64,000 bases of DNA, taken from positions 29,639,986 to 29,703,985 of the forward strand of contig CAIIXF020000004.1 of the NCBI GenBank assembly GCA_903813345.2, in the 5' to 3' direction. The notes under the pieces were generated by a model. That model was not told where the DNA came from. It ran no database searches and worked only from the letters and a program-made list of their open reading frames with translations. The stretch comes from Owenia fusiformis (lineage: Eukaryota > Annelida > Polychaeta > Sabellida > Oweniidae). Each line of letters begins with the position of its first letter. The stretch's first letter is position 1. A program made the translations under genes and the position numbers. This document shows positions 32,131 to 44,998 of this stretch, piece by piece.

Positions 32131-32586
32131 AGGGCTACTACTCATGATTAAAAACACTGTGAGAAAATGTGATTTTATCTCCACATACCCACATATTACG
32201 CTGGCCACCTCGTGTACTATTCTTGAAACAGATGGCTGGCTTTACTTTACGGAGTTTGGTGAAATAGACCCCATTGTTTCCTGCTGTTTAAATCCGTAGG
32301 GATTTACACCATAATTGGGATTAACCTATTTTTTACACTACATAAAGCGCACCTATTCAAAAGATTAAGCTGATAAATTGAGAAGCAATACTCACTTATT
32401 CTAATTCTGATGTCAGACATGTGTAAATATTTTCTTTTAGAAGAACATTAGATTTGTTTTTGGAACCTACTTTTTTCTTGAAAATCTTAAAATATGACTA
32501 CTCTTAGAAAATGATAAATTAAAATACTTATTTGTTGTTCAGATTTTCTAAGTGTTATATGAAATCAAAGTTTAGGATCAAATTAA
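32131..32586. other. Spacer before the piggyBac element, no gene seen
   Basis: AT-rich, no repeats recognised. It ends in the TTAA target site at 32583-32586. Confidence 0.4.
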
Positions 32587-32841
32587 CCCTTCTCGAACGG
32601 CACGCGTATATATACGCGTTTGGTTCATGACGTCAACAACATGTGTACATAAGTCATAGTATCGAAATAAACTATACAATACTTACAAAAATGCATTCTT
32701 GTGAACTTCTTTTTTCAAATGACATCGATCTGAGGTGATATAAATGCCCATTAGCGGCATAATACATGAAAATCAAAAAAAAATTAAAAAGTTTTAAAAT
32801 TTTGTAAACCGGAACAGGAAGTTGAAATGTAGGTCACAACA

Positions 32842-35800
32842 ATGGCGGCGGAAAATATCAGGCCTGGATTATTTGAGGTTTTCCTTGATGCAGACAGCGA
32901 TTTTGACTCAGATAGTGACACTAGTGATGAAGAAAATAATATGGATAATGATTATGTTGCCCCGGAGGCTCCTCGGGATTGGCAGTCAACAAATTCAGTG
33001 CGTTTTGAACGTTTTTGCAAAAATTATCCTTTTACTCCAGGTTTGAAAACTGATCGGCCTCTAACAGAGATTATGGCTAAATTTATGGAGATTGAAGAGC
33101 CGTCAGTGAAAGATTATGTGGATTTGTATCTTACAAATGAAATTTTGAAGGATATTAAAGAAGAGACCAACCGCTATGCACAACAATATATGGATATCCA
33201 TCCAAATATGCCTGAGAAAGGCAGGCTTGTGAAATGGAAACCTGTAACAGTAGAAGAAATACAGGTATTTATATGCATGATAATATCTATGGGAATTGTA
33301 GTTCAGGATGATCTTAATGATTACTGGACAACTAATCCAGTTATTACTACACCATTCTTTGGACAACTCATGTCACGAGATCGTTTTATGAATATTTTGA
33401 GCTTCTTGCATTTAGTTAATAATGCAACCCTAGATGGTAATGTTAGAGGCAGGGCTGGTTATAATCCATTAGCCAAACTGGGAACATTTTATCCTAAGAT
33501 TGTGGCCTCATTTGGAGAAGTTTACACACCACATCAGGATGTCTCACTTGACGAAGAAGTTATTAAATTTAAGGGGATTACGCATCTAAAAGTTTACAGT
33601 CCGGATAAACCAGACAAGTACGGATTGCGTGGCTACAAACTCTGTGATGCCAAAAATGGATATTGTTTGACTCATGAAATTTATGGAGGGAAGAATTTGC
33701 AGCCTGTTGAGCATGGCTTAACAGTGGATCTTGTGATGAGATTGATGGATCCATATTTGAATAATGGACATCGCATTACTGTTGACAACTATTATACGTC
33801 ACCAACACTATTTACCATGCTATTAGAAAACCAAACTGGTGCAACTGGAACCTTGCGTTTAAATCGCCAGGGAGTGCCACAGCAGTTGAAGGATCAACGG
33901 TTGTTAGAAAAAGGTATTACACTGCTATTGTAGAGAAATGTCAGTATACTGTAAGCCTCCTTTGTATGACACGACATACCTTGACAGATTGCATCATGTT
34001 GAGTTTATGATTGGGTACTGTATATGATCATTGAGTTTACACGTAAGATGATCACAAGAATTAGATCAACTGTTACACCATATTCAATATGTTGCAAATT
34101 CTGAAACTTTTTAGTATGTCTAATATTTATTATATTTTATTTCAGGTGACACATTCTGCATGACGAATGGCAAATTATTTGCTATGAAGTTTAAAGATAG
34201 GAAGGAGGTGACAATCCTTTCATCAGTTTATGACGACAGAATGGTAGACACCGGAAAGCGGGGGAGAGATGGGCAAGACATTAGAAAGCAGGAAATCATC
34301 CACAAGTATAACCAATGTATGGGTGGCGTGGATCTTAGTGACCAATTGGTGAAATCTCTGCACTTTGAAAGAAGAAGCTTGAAATGGTGGAAAAAAGTTT
34401 TCTTCTGGATGATCTGTAAGTATACTGGTATTTTAACTTAAACTTTTGGTTACTGTACTCCCACTAATTTTCGACGCTATTATATTTCGCGTTTTGGTCA
34501 TTTTGAAATTTTGCGGCTATTATATTTTGCTATTTTTCAGTTTTTTGAAATTTCGCGGCTATTAATTTCCGCGGATTTGTCATACAAGATCACTCTTCCG
34601 ACTTCAATATCAGCCATGGTTGTTCCTGCGCCCGATGATTTTGGCTTCTTGTTAAGCCATTTCGTAAGAAATTGAAATTCCCGGGAATTTCCTTGGAATT
34701 TTGCGACTATTAAATTTCGCGAATTAGAATTGCTGAAATTTCGCGACTATTATATTTCGCGAATTTTCCAAAACTCGCAAAAAGCGTGAAATATAGTAGC
34801 GCACGAAAATTACCGGGAGTTCAGTAATTGAAATAATTAATTAGAATAGGATACTAGTATGCGGGGCATGGTTTCATGTGGAATTTTACATTTTTGTTAT
34901 TTCATTAAAATTGATGGAGCGATTTTGTTCATATTTTTTCTATATACATTCCTGAAAATATGCCACACGGCATCTAGACCTTTTGATGGATAGACGGCCA
35001 TCTTGAAAAATGGCTGTCATGGTTGCTTCATTTCACATTCTTTGCTATAACTTAAAAAGTAATGAAGGGATTTCGTATATATTTTATATATACATGTACA
35101 TTCTTGAAACCACTCCACATGAACCCATACCCTGTCAGGTGATATGGTGGCCATCTTGAAAAATGGTTGGGTCATTTTACATTTTTTGCTATAACTTTAT
35201 AATGGTACGATTTTGTTCCTATTTTATATATACATTCTTTAAACCACTCCGCATGAACCCATAGCCTCCCAAGTCATATGGTGACCAACTTGAAACATGG
35301 CTGCCATTGTTATGTTATTTTTCCTTTTACATAACTATTTACATATAAGTAATTTAGCGATTATGTTTATAGTTTAGAAATAAAAACTTTGAACCATGGC
35401 CTTTTTGAATTTATGACCTTTTGATCAACATGGTGGCCATCTTGGAAAATGATGGGCACATAGTTGCGTAATTTTACAATTATGTTGAGACTTCATGAAA
35501 ACATGTAACAAAACGCACGATCTGTTGACCATTACGGTGGATTTTTGAAAAGATTTGTCATTTGCAGAAGTGGTTTCGTTGGTATCAAATGCAATGATAT
35601 TTTGAAGTAATATGCACCTTGATGTATATTGTGGTGTTTTAAAGAAATGAACACTGGCAATTATTTAACGAGATATTCTATGGGATTTGCTATGCCGTGG
35701 CATTGCAGTTTTCCAGTTTCAACAGTGTACAATAAGTAATGCTAATTTCATTTACTTTTGTTTTAGCTCTGGTCTTGGTGAATGCGTATACTATAGCAAA

Positions 35801-37123
35801 AATGAGAGGGTTTAGAGGGACACAGAAGCAGTTCAGGTAACAATACATTCATTAAAATACTTTACTTGAATTTACAACAAAGGGGTCGGGTCAAAATATT
35901 GATGTCCGTCAAAAAACGTAATTAATTTTGTTAGGGGGGAGAGGGAGTCAAACCCTGATTCCATTAGGTGATGGACATCGACTGGTTTTCCCTGGAATTT
36001 CAATTTTCATTTTTGGATTTGTTACAAGGGGCAGGGGGGTTGAGACCTAATAAAATTAATTACGTTTTTTGACGGACATCAATATTTTGACCTGACCCCT
36101 AAATGTCATTTAACATGTATATGTATAAGACACATTCATAAATTATGTGTAAAAATCCATGTAAAACTTGGTCGTTTGCTATCAGTTTTATTCATTTCAT
36201 CTTTTTATTCAATATTCTTCTTGTAGAATATATCTATTATGGATATTGCTTATAAATGGCAATATGAATTAATAAGATGGTATATAAAAATAGTTTTACA
36301 TTTTTACCACACAAATAAGCCTTCGTTTTACAAGACCATTTATATTTGTAGGATTAAGTACATCAAGGATGTCTTAATGAATCTCAACAGATGGCCAGAG
36401 GCTCCAAAGGTTGGTCGTCCTGGTGTCGGTGGATTAGATCGCCTGGTTGGTCGCCATTTCCCATCGAAGATAGCTACTCCCCCACATGCCCCCCGTCAGA
36501 TTACAAGAAACTGTGCTGTTTGCAATCCCGCAATGAAGCAAGTAAGGCTTTCTCTCAACTAATCACAGATTTAAATTTTCTGATTTTTGTCACACTTCAT
36601 ATAAAGTGTTAAAACAAATACAGATTCACTGTCCATGGAAAATTCAAAAATGACAGGCCCGTGTTGACAAGGATTTTTGATGTTAGCCACCTTAACCTAT
36701 TTGTCAGGTTTTATTTTCATATTCAGACTTCTAAAACTTTTGCATAATATTTAAACTACAAGTAAAATACCTAAAAAGTTTTCAGAATGAATTTCACATA
36801 AAAGCAATACATTTCGGGTAGGCTAGTTTGTCAGTTTGTTTGACATTTTATTACATCTTATTAATTACAAGTAAGACAACAAAATACCTATTCATGCCTG
36901 AATCTTGTTACAATTTTATTTGTATTCACTTGCTTTACAGATTAGAGAAGTTCAGAATTTGCCCAAGAAGAGCAGACCAGGGCGTGAGACATCATACGAG
37001 TGTAGCCTTTGCAATGTGGGGTTGTGTGTTGACCTCTGTTTTATGCTGTACCACAGTTATGAACATTATGTCCTGGCTTATAAGAGGAATGTTAATCATG
37101 TTAATCATGCCAATGAAAATTAG
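32842..37123 (+). CDS. piggyBac transposase (PGBD-like), five exons, 594 aa
   Basis: Exons 32842-33913, 34146-34415, 35767-35836, 36352-36541 and 36941-37123 have GT/AG borders and join in phase 1, 1, 2 and 0 into 594 residues. The transposase cuts the element out at TTAA and reinserts it. The catalytic aspartates are visible: D237 in SLDEEVIKF, D315 in TVDNYYTSP and D420 in MGGVDLSDQ (spacing 78 and 105, close to the insect enzyme). The N-terminus is acidic (DADSDFDSDSDTSDEE), as usual. The C-terminus is a cysteine-rich finger, NCAVCNPAMKQ then YECSLCNVGLCVDLC, that binds the ends. The ATG lies 255 bp inside the left terminus and gives MAAEN. No stop or frame break was found. Intron 2 (1.35 kb) and intron 3 (0.5 kb) are swollen by other repeats. 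Confidence 0.92.
34453..34824. mobile_element. TA-flanked MITE in intron 2 of the piggyBac gene
   Basis: The left end CTGTACTCCCACTAATTTTC and the inverted right end CTGAACTCCCGGTAATTTTC match over about 40 bp. TA lies on both sides, as for Tc1/mariner-type elements. The interior is rich in TTTCGCGA/ATTATA words. No coding capacity. Confidence 0.75.
34900..35480. repeat. Diverged tandem repeat of about 140 bp, four units
   Basis: GGTGGCCATCTTGAAAAATG recurs in variants at about 34993, 35145, 35276 and 35428. TTTGCTATAACTT and ATATATACATTC occur between them. It lies in intron 2 of the piggyBac transposase. Confidence 0.7.
35881..36100. mobile_element. 220-bp MITE with about 55-bp inverted ends in piggyBac intron 3
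   Basis: AGGGGTCGGGTCAAAATATT at the left is mirrored by AGGGGTCAGGTCAAAATATT read inwards from the right, continuing through GATGTCCGTCAAAAAACGTA. The high arm identity suggests a recent insertion. The target duplication is unclear. Confidence 0.8.
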
Positions 37124-37489
37124 GTCTTGAACATTCAGGCATATGAAATATCAAATGATTATAAATGAATTGAATTGAATGACTTTGCAGTGAATTAAAT
37201 GCATTGAACTATTGAATTGAATGACTTCTGCAATGAATTGAATGACATCTGCAAAAATTGAAATAATCTATTGCCATCAATGAAATTGTTTTGTTTTTTT
37301 TAAAAATTGTTTTCATTTATTGATCTCTTTGAATTTATTTATCTCTTTGAATCACAAGGTGTTCATTTACATTTTGTATTTTATTCGAAGAATGCAATGC
37401 TCAATCATGTCAATTAATTTTACAATTGTATTTATTACACTTATATACTCTGTATGTCTAGTCTGTTTATTCTACTAAATTGTGATAAT

Positions 37490-38270
37490 CTATTGTAATG
37501 AGTGCCACCATGAATTGTATTTTATTCTAGTCATTTAGTATTTTGCATTTCAACATGAAATATTGGCATATTGCTGTGTTATAATTTATTGTAATGAGTG
37601 TCATCATGAATTGTATTTTATTCTAGTCATTTATTTAGTATTTTGCATTTCAACATGAAATATTGGCATATTGCTGTGTTATAATTTATTGTAATGAGTG
37701 CCATAATGAATTGTATTTTATTCTAGTCATTTAGTATTTGCATTTCAACATGAAATATTGGTAAATTACTGTGTTATAATTTATTGTAATGAGTGCCATC
37801 ATGAATTGTATTTTATTCTAGTCATTTATTTAGTATTTTGCATTTCAACATGAACTATTGGCATATTGCTGTGTTATAATTTATTGTAATGAGTGCCATA
37901 ATGAATTGTATTTTATTCTAGTCATTCAGTATTTTGCATTTCAACATGAAATATTGGCATATTGCTGTGTTATAATTTATTGTAATGAGTGCCATCATGA
38001 ATTGTATTTTATTCTAGTCATTTATTTAGTATTTTGCATTTCAACATGAACTATTGGCATATTGCTGTGTTATAATTTATTGTAATGAGTGCCATAATGA
38101 ATTGTATTTTATTCTAGTCATTCAGTATTTTGCATTTCAACATGAAATATTGGCATATTGCTGTGTTATAATTTATTGTAATGAGTGCCATCATGAATTG
38201 TATATTATTCTAGTCATTTAGTGTTTTGCATTTCAACATGAAATATTGGTATATTGCTGTGTTATAAAGC
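37490..38270. repeat. About 97-bp tandem repeat, eight units, in the piggyBac 3' region
   Basis: TTATTGTAATGAGTGCCATC recurs every 92-102 bp. Two sub-types differ by a short TTTA insertion in CATTTATTTAGTATTTTGCA and alternate, implying a dimeric block that was copied. It follows the transposase stop at 37123. Confidence 0.9.
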
Positions 38271-38766
38271 AGAGTGAATGTAGGCCAACTAGGTTTTTTC
38301 AAGAAAGAATTAGTTATGAACTTTTACAAAAAAGTTAATCACCTGAGAGAATTGCCTGATCTAACATATTTTTATGTACTGTACTATATATATGTTTAAA
38401 CTCAGCAAATTTGAAATCATAAATGTAGGAGTCTGGCAGCAACCTGTTTAACAAGATTACTTAGTCCAATGATGTTATTCACTACCAACAATACTTTGAA
38501 AAGACATTCATGTCAAACAGGAAAACTATCAAGATTCAGTAACAATATCTTCATTTGCAACACTGAATGTTTGAACAGCCCCTACATGTTACTTATGGCA
38601 AAATGAATGTTAATATAATGTTATAAATATAGAGTACAAAAAGAGCTTTAATTTGGTGTATCATATTATGTATATAACCCCTTGGTTAGCTTTTTATCCA
38701 AGATTTAGTGAAACGCGTTCCGAAAATAGGAATTTTCGTAAAACAATTCAGTTCGAGAAGGGTTAA

Positions 38767-39160
38767 TATTTAAAGCCATCAGAATTTGCTTTATCACACT
38801 TTTGATTTTTCATCATTCCCCTGGTGCACCTCCCATTGCTTATTTTACCTTCACCTTTATATGATTCAAATTTGAGCCTGAATAAAGCTATCAATAAAGC
38901 AGCTTAATTCAAAAGCCTCATACCAAATTATACATATTTGATTTTATAGATTCAGTTTCTCACTCCCTCCAATCATTTAAAACTATTATCCAAAGAGATC
39001 CAATCAGGCTCACACAAAGTAGTCAGCTTACAGCACCAAGTCATCAAGCGTGAAACACAGAGGACTCATTTACTTCTAGAAGTGTGTGAGTAGCAGTGCA
39101 AACACATTGATAATTAAGAAAATAAGTGCCATGATTCACAGAAAAAAATAAAATATGAAT
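38767..39160. other. Spacer after the piggyBac element, no gene seen
   Basis: AT-rich DNA without recognisable repeats. Confidence 0.4.
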
Positions 39161-39164
39161 AAAA

Positions 39165-39395
39165 TTGAATCTAGATGATGATGATGTCCTCTCAGCTATG
39201 TTGATATGTTTGATGATGTTTTACCACATGCACCTTATTGCTATCAATAATAGATATAATAGTTATGAATGCATTAAAAATGGCCAAGAGCAAACACTTT
39301 GCAAGTTTGTCAAAAGAATCATGGACTGGGTAAAAGGACACAGAAAATGTGTCTTGAATAAAGATAGGACTAAAGTGCAATATTTAACTGTGTAG
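39165..39395 (+). pseudogene. C-terminal relic of a mariner-type transposase
   Basis: The open frame ends KFVKRIMDWVKGHRKCVLNK and a stop a few residues later. This parallels the last residues of the better-preserved mariner gene in this window (LDWVKRHQKCVLHHREYFE at 45952). The upstream part is too diverged to align by eye. No catalytic motif remains. Confidence 0.45.
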
Positions 39396-39659
39396 GGCGT
39401 GCCCCATTCACATAACTGTATTATGTTATTGTAGTACTAATAAAATTTGATAAATAGAAAGATTAATAGAAAAAATATCGTCTTAATTTCTGAGAATTTC
39501 TGAGATGTTTTTAGGAGAAAATAACCATGGGTACCCTTCCCCACGGAAGTTCCCACACTCAACTTTTTTGTTCCATAATATTTTAATTTGAAATTATATT
39601 CACTGATCAGAAAATTTCTACCGATAACACTGCTTAAATATCAGCCTTTATAATAAACA

Positions 39660-39950
39660 CTTAAGGGGTGTATATACACTGGCAGGCGAAATGCTTGAAA
39701 CAGGGGGCGAAAAGGCCAAAATGCTTGAAATGAAAGAGAATGTGAAAACAGCTTAGGCGAATTGATTGAAATGCTTGAAACGGCAAAACAGGCGAAAGCA
39801 GCGAAACAGTAATTTTATTTTTCGAGGCGTATTAATTGATATGATTGAATTGGTTGAAAAGCCTCGGCGAAATCTTGAAACGAAAAACGTGCATGTTCGT
39901 TTTTCTTTTCAATCGTTTCGCACGTATCTTCATGACCTCATTAAAGTAAT
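39660..39950. repeat. Cluster of GCGAAATGCTTGAAAC-like motifs
   Basis: GGCGAAATGCTTGAAAC and variants (AAAATGCTTGAAATG, GATTGAAATGCTTGAAACGG, GGCGAAATCTTGAAACG) occur about six times after CACTGGCAGGCG. Dense short motifs like this fit a subterminal region of a DNA transposon whose other parts are unrecognised. Confidence 0.4.
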
Positions 39951-41578
39951 ATAGTATAGAAAGTGTCTTTAAATCTCTGTTCACAAACGAATGTAACAAT
40001 GTATGTACATTACACTTGTCATTACAGAAAAATTAGAAAAAGTTTCCATTTTAGAAAAAGTTACATCTCTATTTTTATGAATTTTATGTAAACAATGGGA
40101 GAGGGGGTTAAAGTTGTAAAACATTTGTAGGCATGTAGTTAATGTTTGTTTGCATCTTTCAGTCTAGCAGGAAAAATGAATATGGTAAAGAGAAAGAACA
40201 CAAAGAGGCAGGATCACAAGATTGAAAGAAAAAAAAGATCCCAAAATAGAAAGAGTTGGTCGAATTTTATAAAATGATATACACCTTGAAGATCACCACA
40301 ACAAGGATAACAAAAAACTTCTTGAATATATAAGCACAAATGCCAAAGGAAAGGGTGACAAAGGGTGACTGAAGATATCTCGAGTTTCAAGGAGTTCACT
40401 TCAGCTGTTGCTCTTCAATTGAAATGGGTTCAGTTTTTACTTCAATGGGACAGATTTGAGTTCAATTCAAGCAATTGAATAATATTGTTCCTGTACTAAA
40501 TCTTCCAAATCTATTCCAGTTATAAAATAATTTAATAGATTTCTTATGTGAATTTTCTTTTAGGATTATAGGATAAACAATTTGCCTTTGTTTAATATCC
40601 AGTTCATTAACAGTTGTCGGAAAACTCATGGGAGTGACTGATGATAAACTCATAAATTAAGTCTCTGAAGCCCAGGGATCCAACAAGGCAGCAGTTGTGC
40701 TCAAAGAGAAAAACAAAAATGTTGACTGATAATGCCCCAAACAACTAACAAAAACTTGTATTGAGAAATTGTATTGGAAAAATCAGGGTTATTTTAGGAT
40801 AAGTATTCACGTTCACAAGGAAATGGAGAAATATACATGTACCATCACAGTTTATAGCCTAATACAAAGGTTGGATTGAACCAAAAGACTTGTGTACAGC
40901 TTACAGTAAATGGCAAAGCTATAAAAAAAACTGACAAATTTCTTTCCAAGTGTACATTGAATGCATTGGATTATTTAATTAACATGGTGAAGGTAGATTA
41001 CTTAAAAATCCAAGAAGACCAACTTTAATAATTCCTTCCATTACATTATATCACCAACAATTACTCTCTAATGCACCCAATAATAACAAGCGAAGTGCTA
41101 ATGCAGTTTTCTAGAGGAATGATCTTCATGTCTTGTAAGAGTGTCTCGAGATGGGAAAACTGCTATGATTGATAATGGAAGAGGATAGAGGGCACATTGA
41201 AACAGGTTAAAATAGACAAGTTGACTTAATATTGAATATTTTTCACCAAAGAGGCCAACATTTAGTATCCTAATCAATAAGTTCTTGCTTAATTTAGAAA
41301 GAAATGTAGATGGCCAACATTGTCTTTGTCTGCTAGTCCTAGTTCAACATTTCTTAAGTATTAGTAAAAGTCTAGATTATAACAGCAAAAATTGATTTCA
41401 ATCCCTAGTTTCATTTCATTATTTCCAACCAAGGCTGCTTGCAAGTTATATTATTCATTATTCCCTGTCATTGAATATATGCCTGAGGTCTGTCATCAAT
41501 ATAGCCCGAACTTGCTTGCGAGCTTATGACGTCATAAGATTCCCATGGTAAAAAGTTTGGCTGCTATATTGGAATATA
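39951..41578. other. No gene recognised
   Basis: AT-rich, with short frames only and no family motif on either strand. Confidence 0.4.
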
Positions 41579-41810
41579 CGAGGGTTGTCCAAAAAGTCTT
41601 GAAATGTTTGTTCTCATTTCATCAAATTTTATCTATTCTTGCTGAAACTTGGTATGTATGTCTGGCAGTAATCCATCCTTCATATACAAAAACATCATAA
41701 TAATGCGTACGATATATAATAATGCGTGTGATATGGTTGCTATAGCAACCAAGGGTTAAGGGGGTCGGGGCAGGTCTTATTTACTATATCACCTTTACAC
41801 ACATTGGTTA

Positions 41811-42276
41811 CTGTAGATTGGGTTAATTTGGCACCCGCTTTAATTTGGCGAATTTGGCGAAATTGAAAAATTCGCCAATATAAATCTTCGCCAAAATTTA
41901 GAATGATTCCCCGGGAATTATCTAGGGTATTTCGTCCAGTGTATTTAGGTCACTTCCGGTTTAGTTTTTTCCAAAAATATGAAAAAATGTCTCATAAATT
42001 GGCTCAGAACTGGTCAGTCACTCATTAATACTCAGGGAAAAACTTGAAAGGAAAAGCGCAGTATAGTAGCAGCATCGATCGAGGTGCAAAATGTAAAGGA
42101 TGATCTCACAAAATTGTACAAACATGGTGAATATCGCCAGTGGTCTTCAAAAGAAAAAAATGAACATAGCCAAACATACCCAATTTTTTGCATATCCGCC
42201 AAATTAAATAGCCGCCAATATGCCAAAAATGGCAAAATCGCCAAATTAAGTAGCGCCAAATTAACCCAATCTACAG
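41811..42276. mobile_element. TA-flanked MITE in the mariner 5' region
   Basis: CTGTAGATTGGGTTAATTTG at the left matches the inverted right end exactly for about 22 bp. TA flanks both sides. The interior is rich in AATTTGGCGAA/TTCGCCAAA words. No coding capacity. The CTGTA start is shared with the MITE at 34453-34824. Confidence 0.85.
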
Positions 42277-43364
42277 TATTAAAAACAAATGAAACATTGA
42301 CTTATTGAATTCAATGCACCAATAAATCTTCTTGAAACATCCCTGAATGACAAAATGGTATTGTATTATGATGTCATAGTGTTTCTGACATACTTGAAGG
42401 AACAATTGACACATTTGAACCAGAGACACAGCTTCAACAATTTGTTAAAATGGCAGCCATTTTGGCAACAGATTCGAAATCATTGCGGGCAATAGCGCAA
42501 TATCATGCTGCGCAAGGGTTAAAACCCACACAAACTCATGCAAGTATGGCAAAAGTGTACAAACAATATACACCAAGTACACCAACCCTATGGAGATGGT
42601 AGAGGAAGCACAAGACTGGGGACCTTAGCCTGGATGATGCTCCGAGAAGTGCAAGGCCAAAAACCCACAAGTCGCTGATTGAGAAAATTGCTCAGAGTGT
42701 AAAGGTAGAAAGGAGGAGAACTTGTAGAGATCTTGCACTTGAGTTTGATGCTAGTAAAAGTACTGTCCACAATATACTGAAGAAGAATCTGGGACTGGCG
42801 AAGGTAGCACCAAGATTTATACCCCATATCCTCACAGATGACCAAAAACTTCAGCGGGTGCAGCTAAGCCAGGAATTTCTTGTACGGTATGACGCAGAAG
42901 GGATGGGGTTCCTGTCAAAAATTGTCACTACTGATGAGACTTGGTCACACTACTATGAGCCAGAAACTAAGCTGCATTCTATGGTATGGAAGCACCCTTC
43001 TTCCCCTCAGCCAACAAAATGCAGAAGGATGAAGTCCTTGCAGAAAGTTATGCTAATTGTCTTTTGGGACTGTGAAGGGGTGATCCTTTGCCGCTATGTG
43101 CCGCATGGTCAAACAGTCAACAAGGTGTATTATTCCAAGGTAATTGACAGTGGTACCTGTTACACTGCTGGGTTGAGTCTAACGAAGCATTTTTGTAACG
43201 ACGGTTGACGAAAAAATTGTGTCCACACTGGCTTTATCCAACGGAGCAATTCCCTGACGAAGCAATTATTTGGTGTTACACTGCACTTAAAATGCTTAGT
43301 TGCGCATGCACATTGCATTATCAGCCCCCCCCCCAACACTGTCTTCCAATTCAGTATAACCAAC

Positions 43365-43556
43365 ATGGAGGAACGCATACGCAAAGTCAACCATCTTATC
43401 TCTACTCTTTTGCAAAGATTTCGATTGTTTCACCAGTCTGGTGTCTTATTGAAAGATATTCTCAAAAAAGCAAACAGGCGTTACCAATTGAGATGTTATA
43501 ATCATAACATAAAGAAATCAAAAAGGAAAATCTACCTCTTTCTCAGTCTTATTTGA
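43365..43556 (+). CDS. Possible first exon of the nested Harbinger transposase
   Basis: The frame starts MEERIRKVNHLISTLLQRFR and continues VLLKDILKKANRRYQLRCYN with a basic end (KKSKRK). Its position next to the left terminal repeats, opposite a Myb-type start, suggests the transposase N-terminus. No catalytic motif is present and a splice donor is not obvious. Confidence 0.35.
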   Translation: MEERIRKVNHLISTLLQRFRLFHQSGVLLKDILKKANRRYQLRCYNHNIKKSKRKIYLFLSLI

Positions 43557-44499
43557 TCAGTTATGACTTAATACCATGCGAGATAGGAGAGTATGGGCAA
43601 AAAAGAGAACAAGTGACTTCAATATTGGTATTGTCGATCGACTTGTATTGAGGTAATTCAAAGTACAGCATGTATTCAGATACTTTTAAGAGCGGGACTA
43701 CCCCATAATTCTAGAGGTATGTTTTCATGAACTTACACGTAGATGCTGATAGGTTCACGGATCAATCTATGAATTATGGGGTATTTCCTCTCCTTGCTTG
43801 CTTTTTTAATCATTTAACCGTCGAGTGAGAGGGGTGTACCATAAAACACTCTGACATGGGAATAATAGTTCATGTAGCGAAACAAATGTATGTCTCACAC
43901 TAAATTCAAATAATATAAGATAGGGAAAACTACAAAAACAATTTATAAAAATATTAATTTTGTGATATAGAGAGTAAATCCAAATGTAAAGTACAAAATA
44001 CAAGCTTAGCATACAAAAGAAAAGTCTGTCCCCTCCCGATAACTAATGGCCCATCTCTCATGTAACTTCTTTTAAATTATGCCATTCCAAATTATATCAT
44101 GGACTTTAAGTACACTTGAATATCATAAATGTTATAATAATGTATGAAGCAATTGAGATTCAATTAGCTGGCTTTTATGAAATGATCGGGTTGTGTTATT
44201 TAAATGAAATTTTGGCAAAAGCAAGAAATGAGGAAAACAATATTATACATTCATTCTGCTTTCTGAGCTCAGTCGACGGGGTATCAACAATCAGAAATGC
44301 AAGCTGACAGAGAATTATTTAATCTAGCCTAAATGAAATAGGTATATGCTGTACTAAACTTCTTTGATTGGAGAACTTATAAAAATATATGATGTGTCGT
44401 GTTTGAATAGAGAAGGAGGGGGGGGGGGGGGGTGTTTGTTCATCGTTATCTGAGGAAGGTACATATTTTTTGCCGTGACTTGAACCGATGCCATTTTAT

Positions 44500-44998
44500 A
44501 CAGGGTAGTAAGTTTGCTTGAGACTGTCTGAGTTTCATTTAAATTGGTTCATTGGTAGTGGCACAGAGTCAATACATATTTTCAATGATTGAATTAGATG
44601 GAGCAGCGTTTTTTTATAAGAAATTGTGCTATGCTGCAGTTGGGGCTGCAGTGTTGGAGATTTCTAACACTAAGTAGTGTCATCTGTCAACAGACTGTAG
44701 TTTAATCATGTTTAATTAGTTTTTCTGCTAATATTCATTCTCATTCAAAATATTCAGCCCCAGATGCGATGCACTCGCTATATCTGTCCACTTGATCCAA
44801 AAACACATGTTTAAGGCCTTCGTATGAGAGGTTTGAAACGATGTTGGTAAATTTTCAGTACCACAACTCAGCAGATATTTTATATATAACGCTGCTCCAC
44901 CTAACTTTGTCATTGAGAATATGAATTGACTCTGTGTCACTACCAATAAACCAATTTATATGAAACTCGTACAGTTTCAAGCAAACTAACTATCCTGT
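44500..44998. mobile_element. MITE with about 120-bp inverted ends inside the nested Harbinger
   Basis: ACAGGGTAGTAAGTTTGCTT at 44500 is mirrored by ACAGGATAGTTAGTTTGCTT read inwards from 44998. Similarity continues through TTGGTTCATTGGTAGTG and GGAGCAGCG. Tc1/mariner-like ends; the interior has no recognisable gene. Confidence 0.75.

Larger units (their letters stand above)
32587..38762 (+). mobile_element. piggyBac element, structurally whole, TTAA target site
   Basis: CCCTTCTCGAAC at the left and GTTCGAGAAGGG at the right form perfect 12-bp inverted ends, each flanked by TTAA (32583-32586 and 38763-38766). Immediately inside the left end lies a perfect 18-bp palindrome, ACGCGTATATATACGCGT (32602-32619). 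The element carries a five-exon transposase gene on the plus strand. At 6.2 kb it is long for the family because introns 2 and 3 and the 3' part hold MITEs and tandem repeats. Nothing visible breaks the gene, so recent activity is possible. Confidence 0.93.

Noticed and set aside
44728-44946. Minus-strand frame inside the 44500-44998 MITE as a transposase tail
   Set aside because: A loose likeness to mariner C-termini was considered, but much of the frame lies in the inverted repeat arm and no motif is secure.
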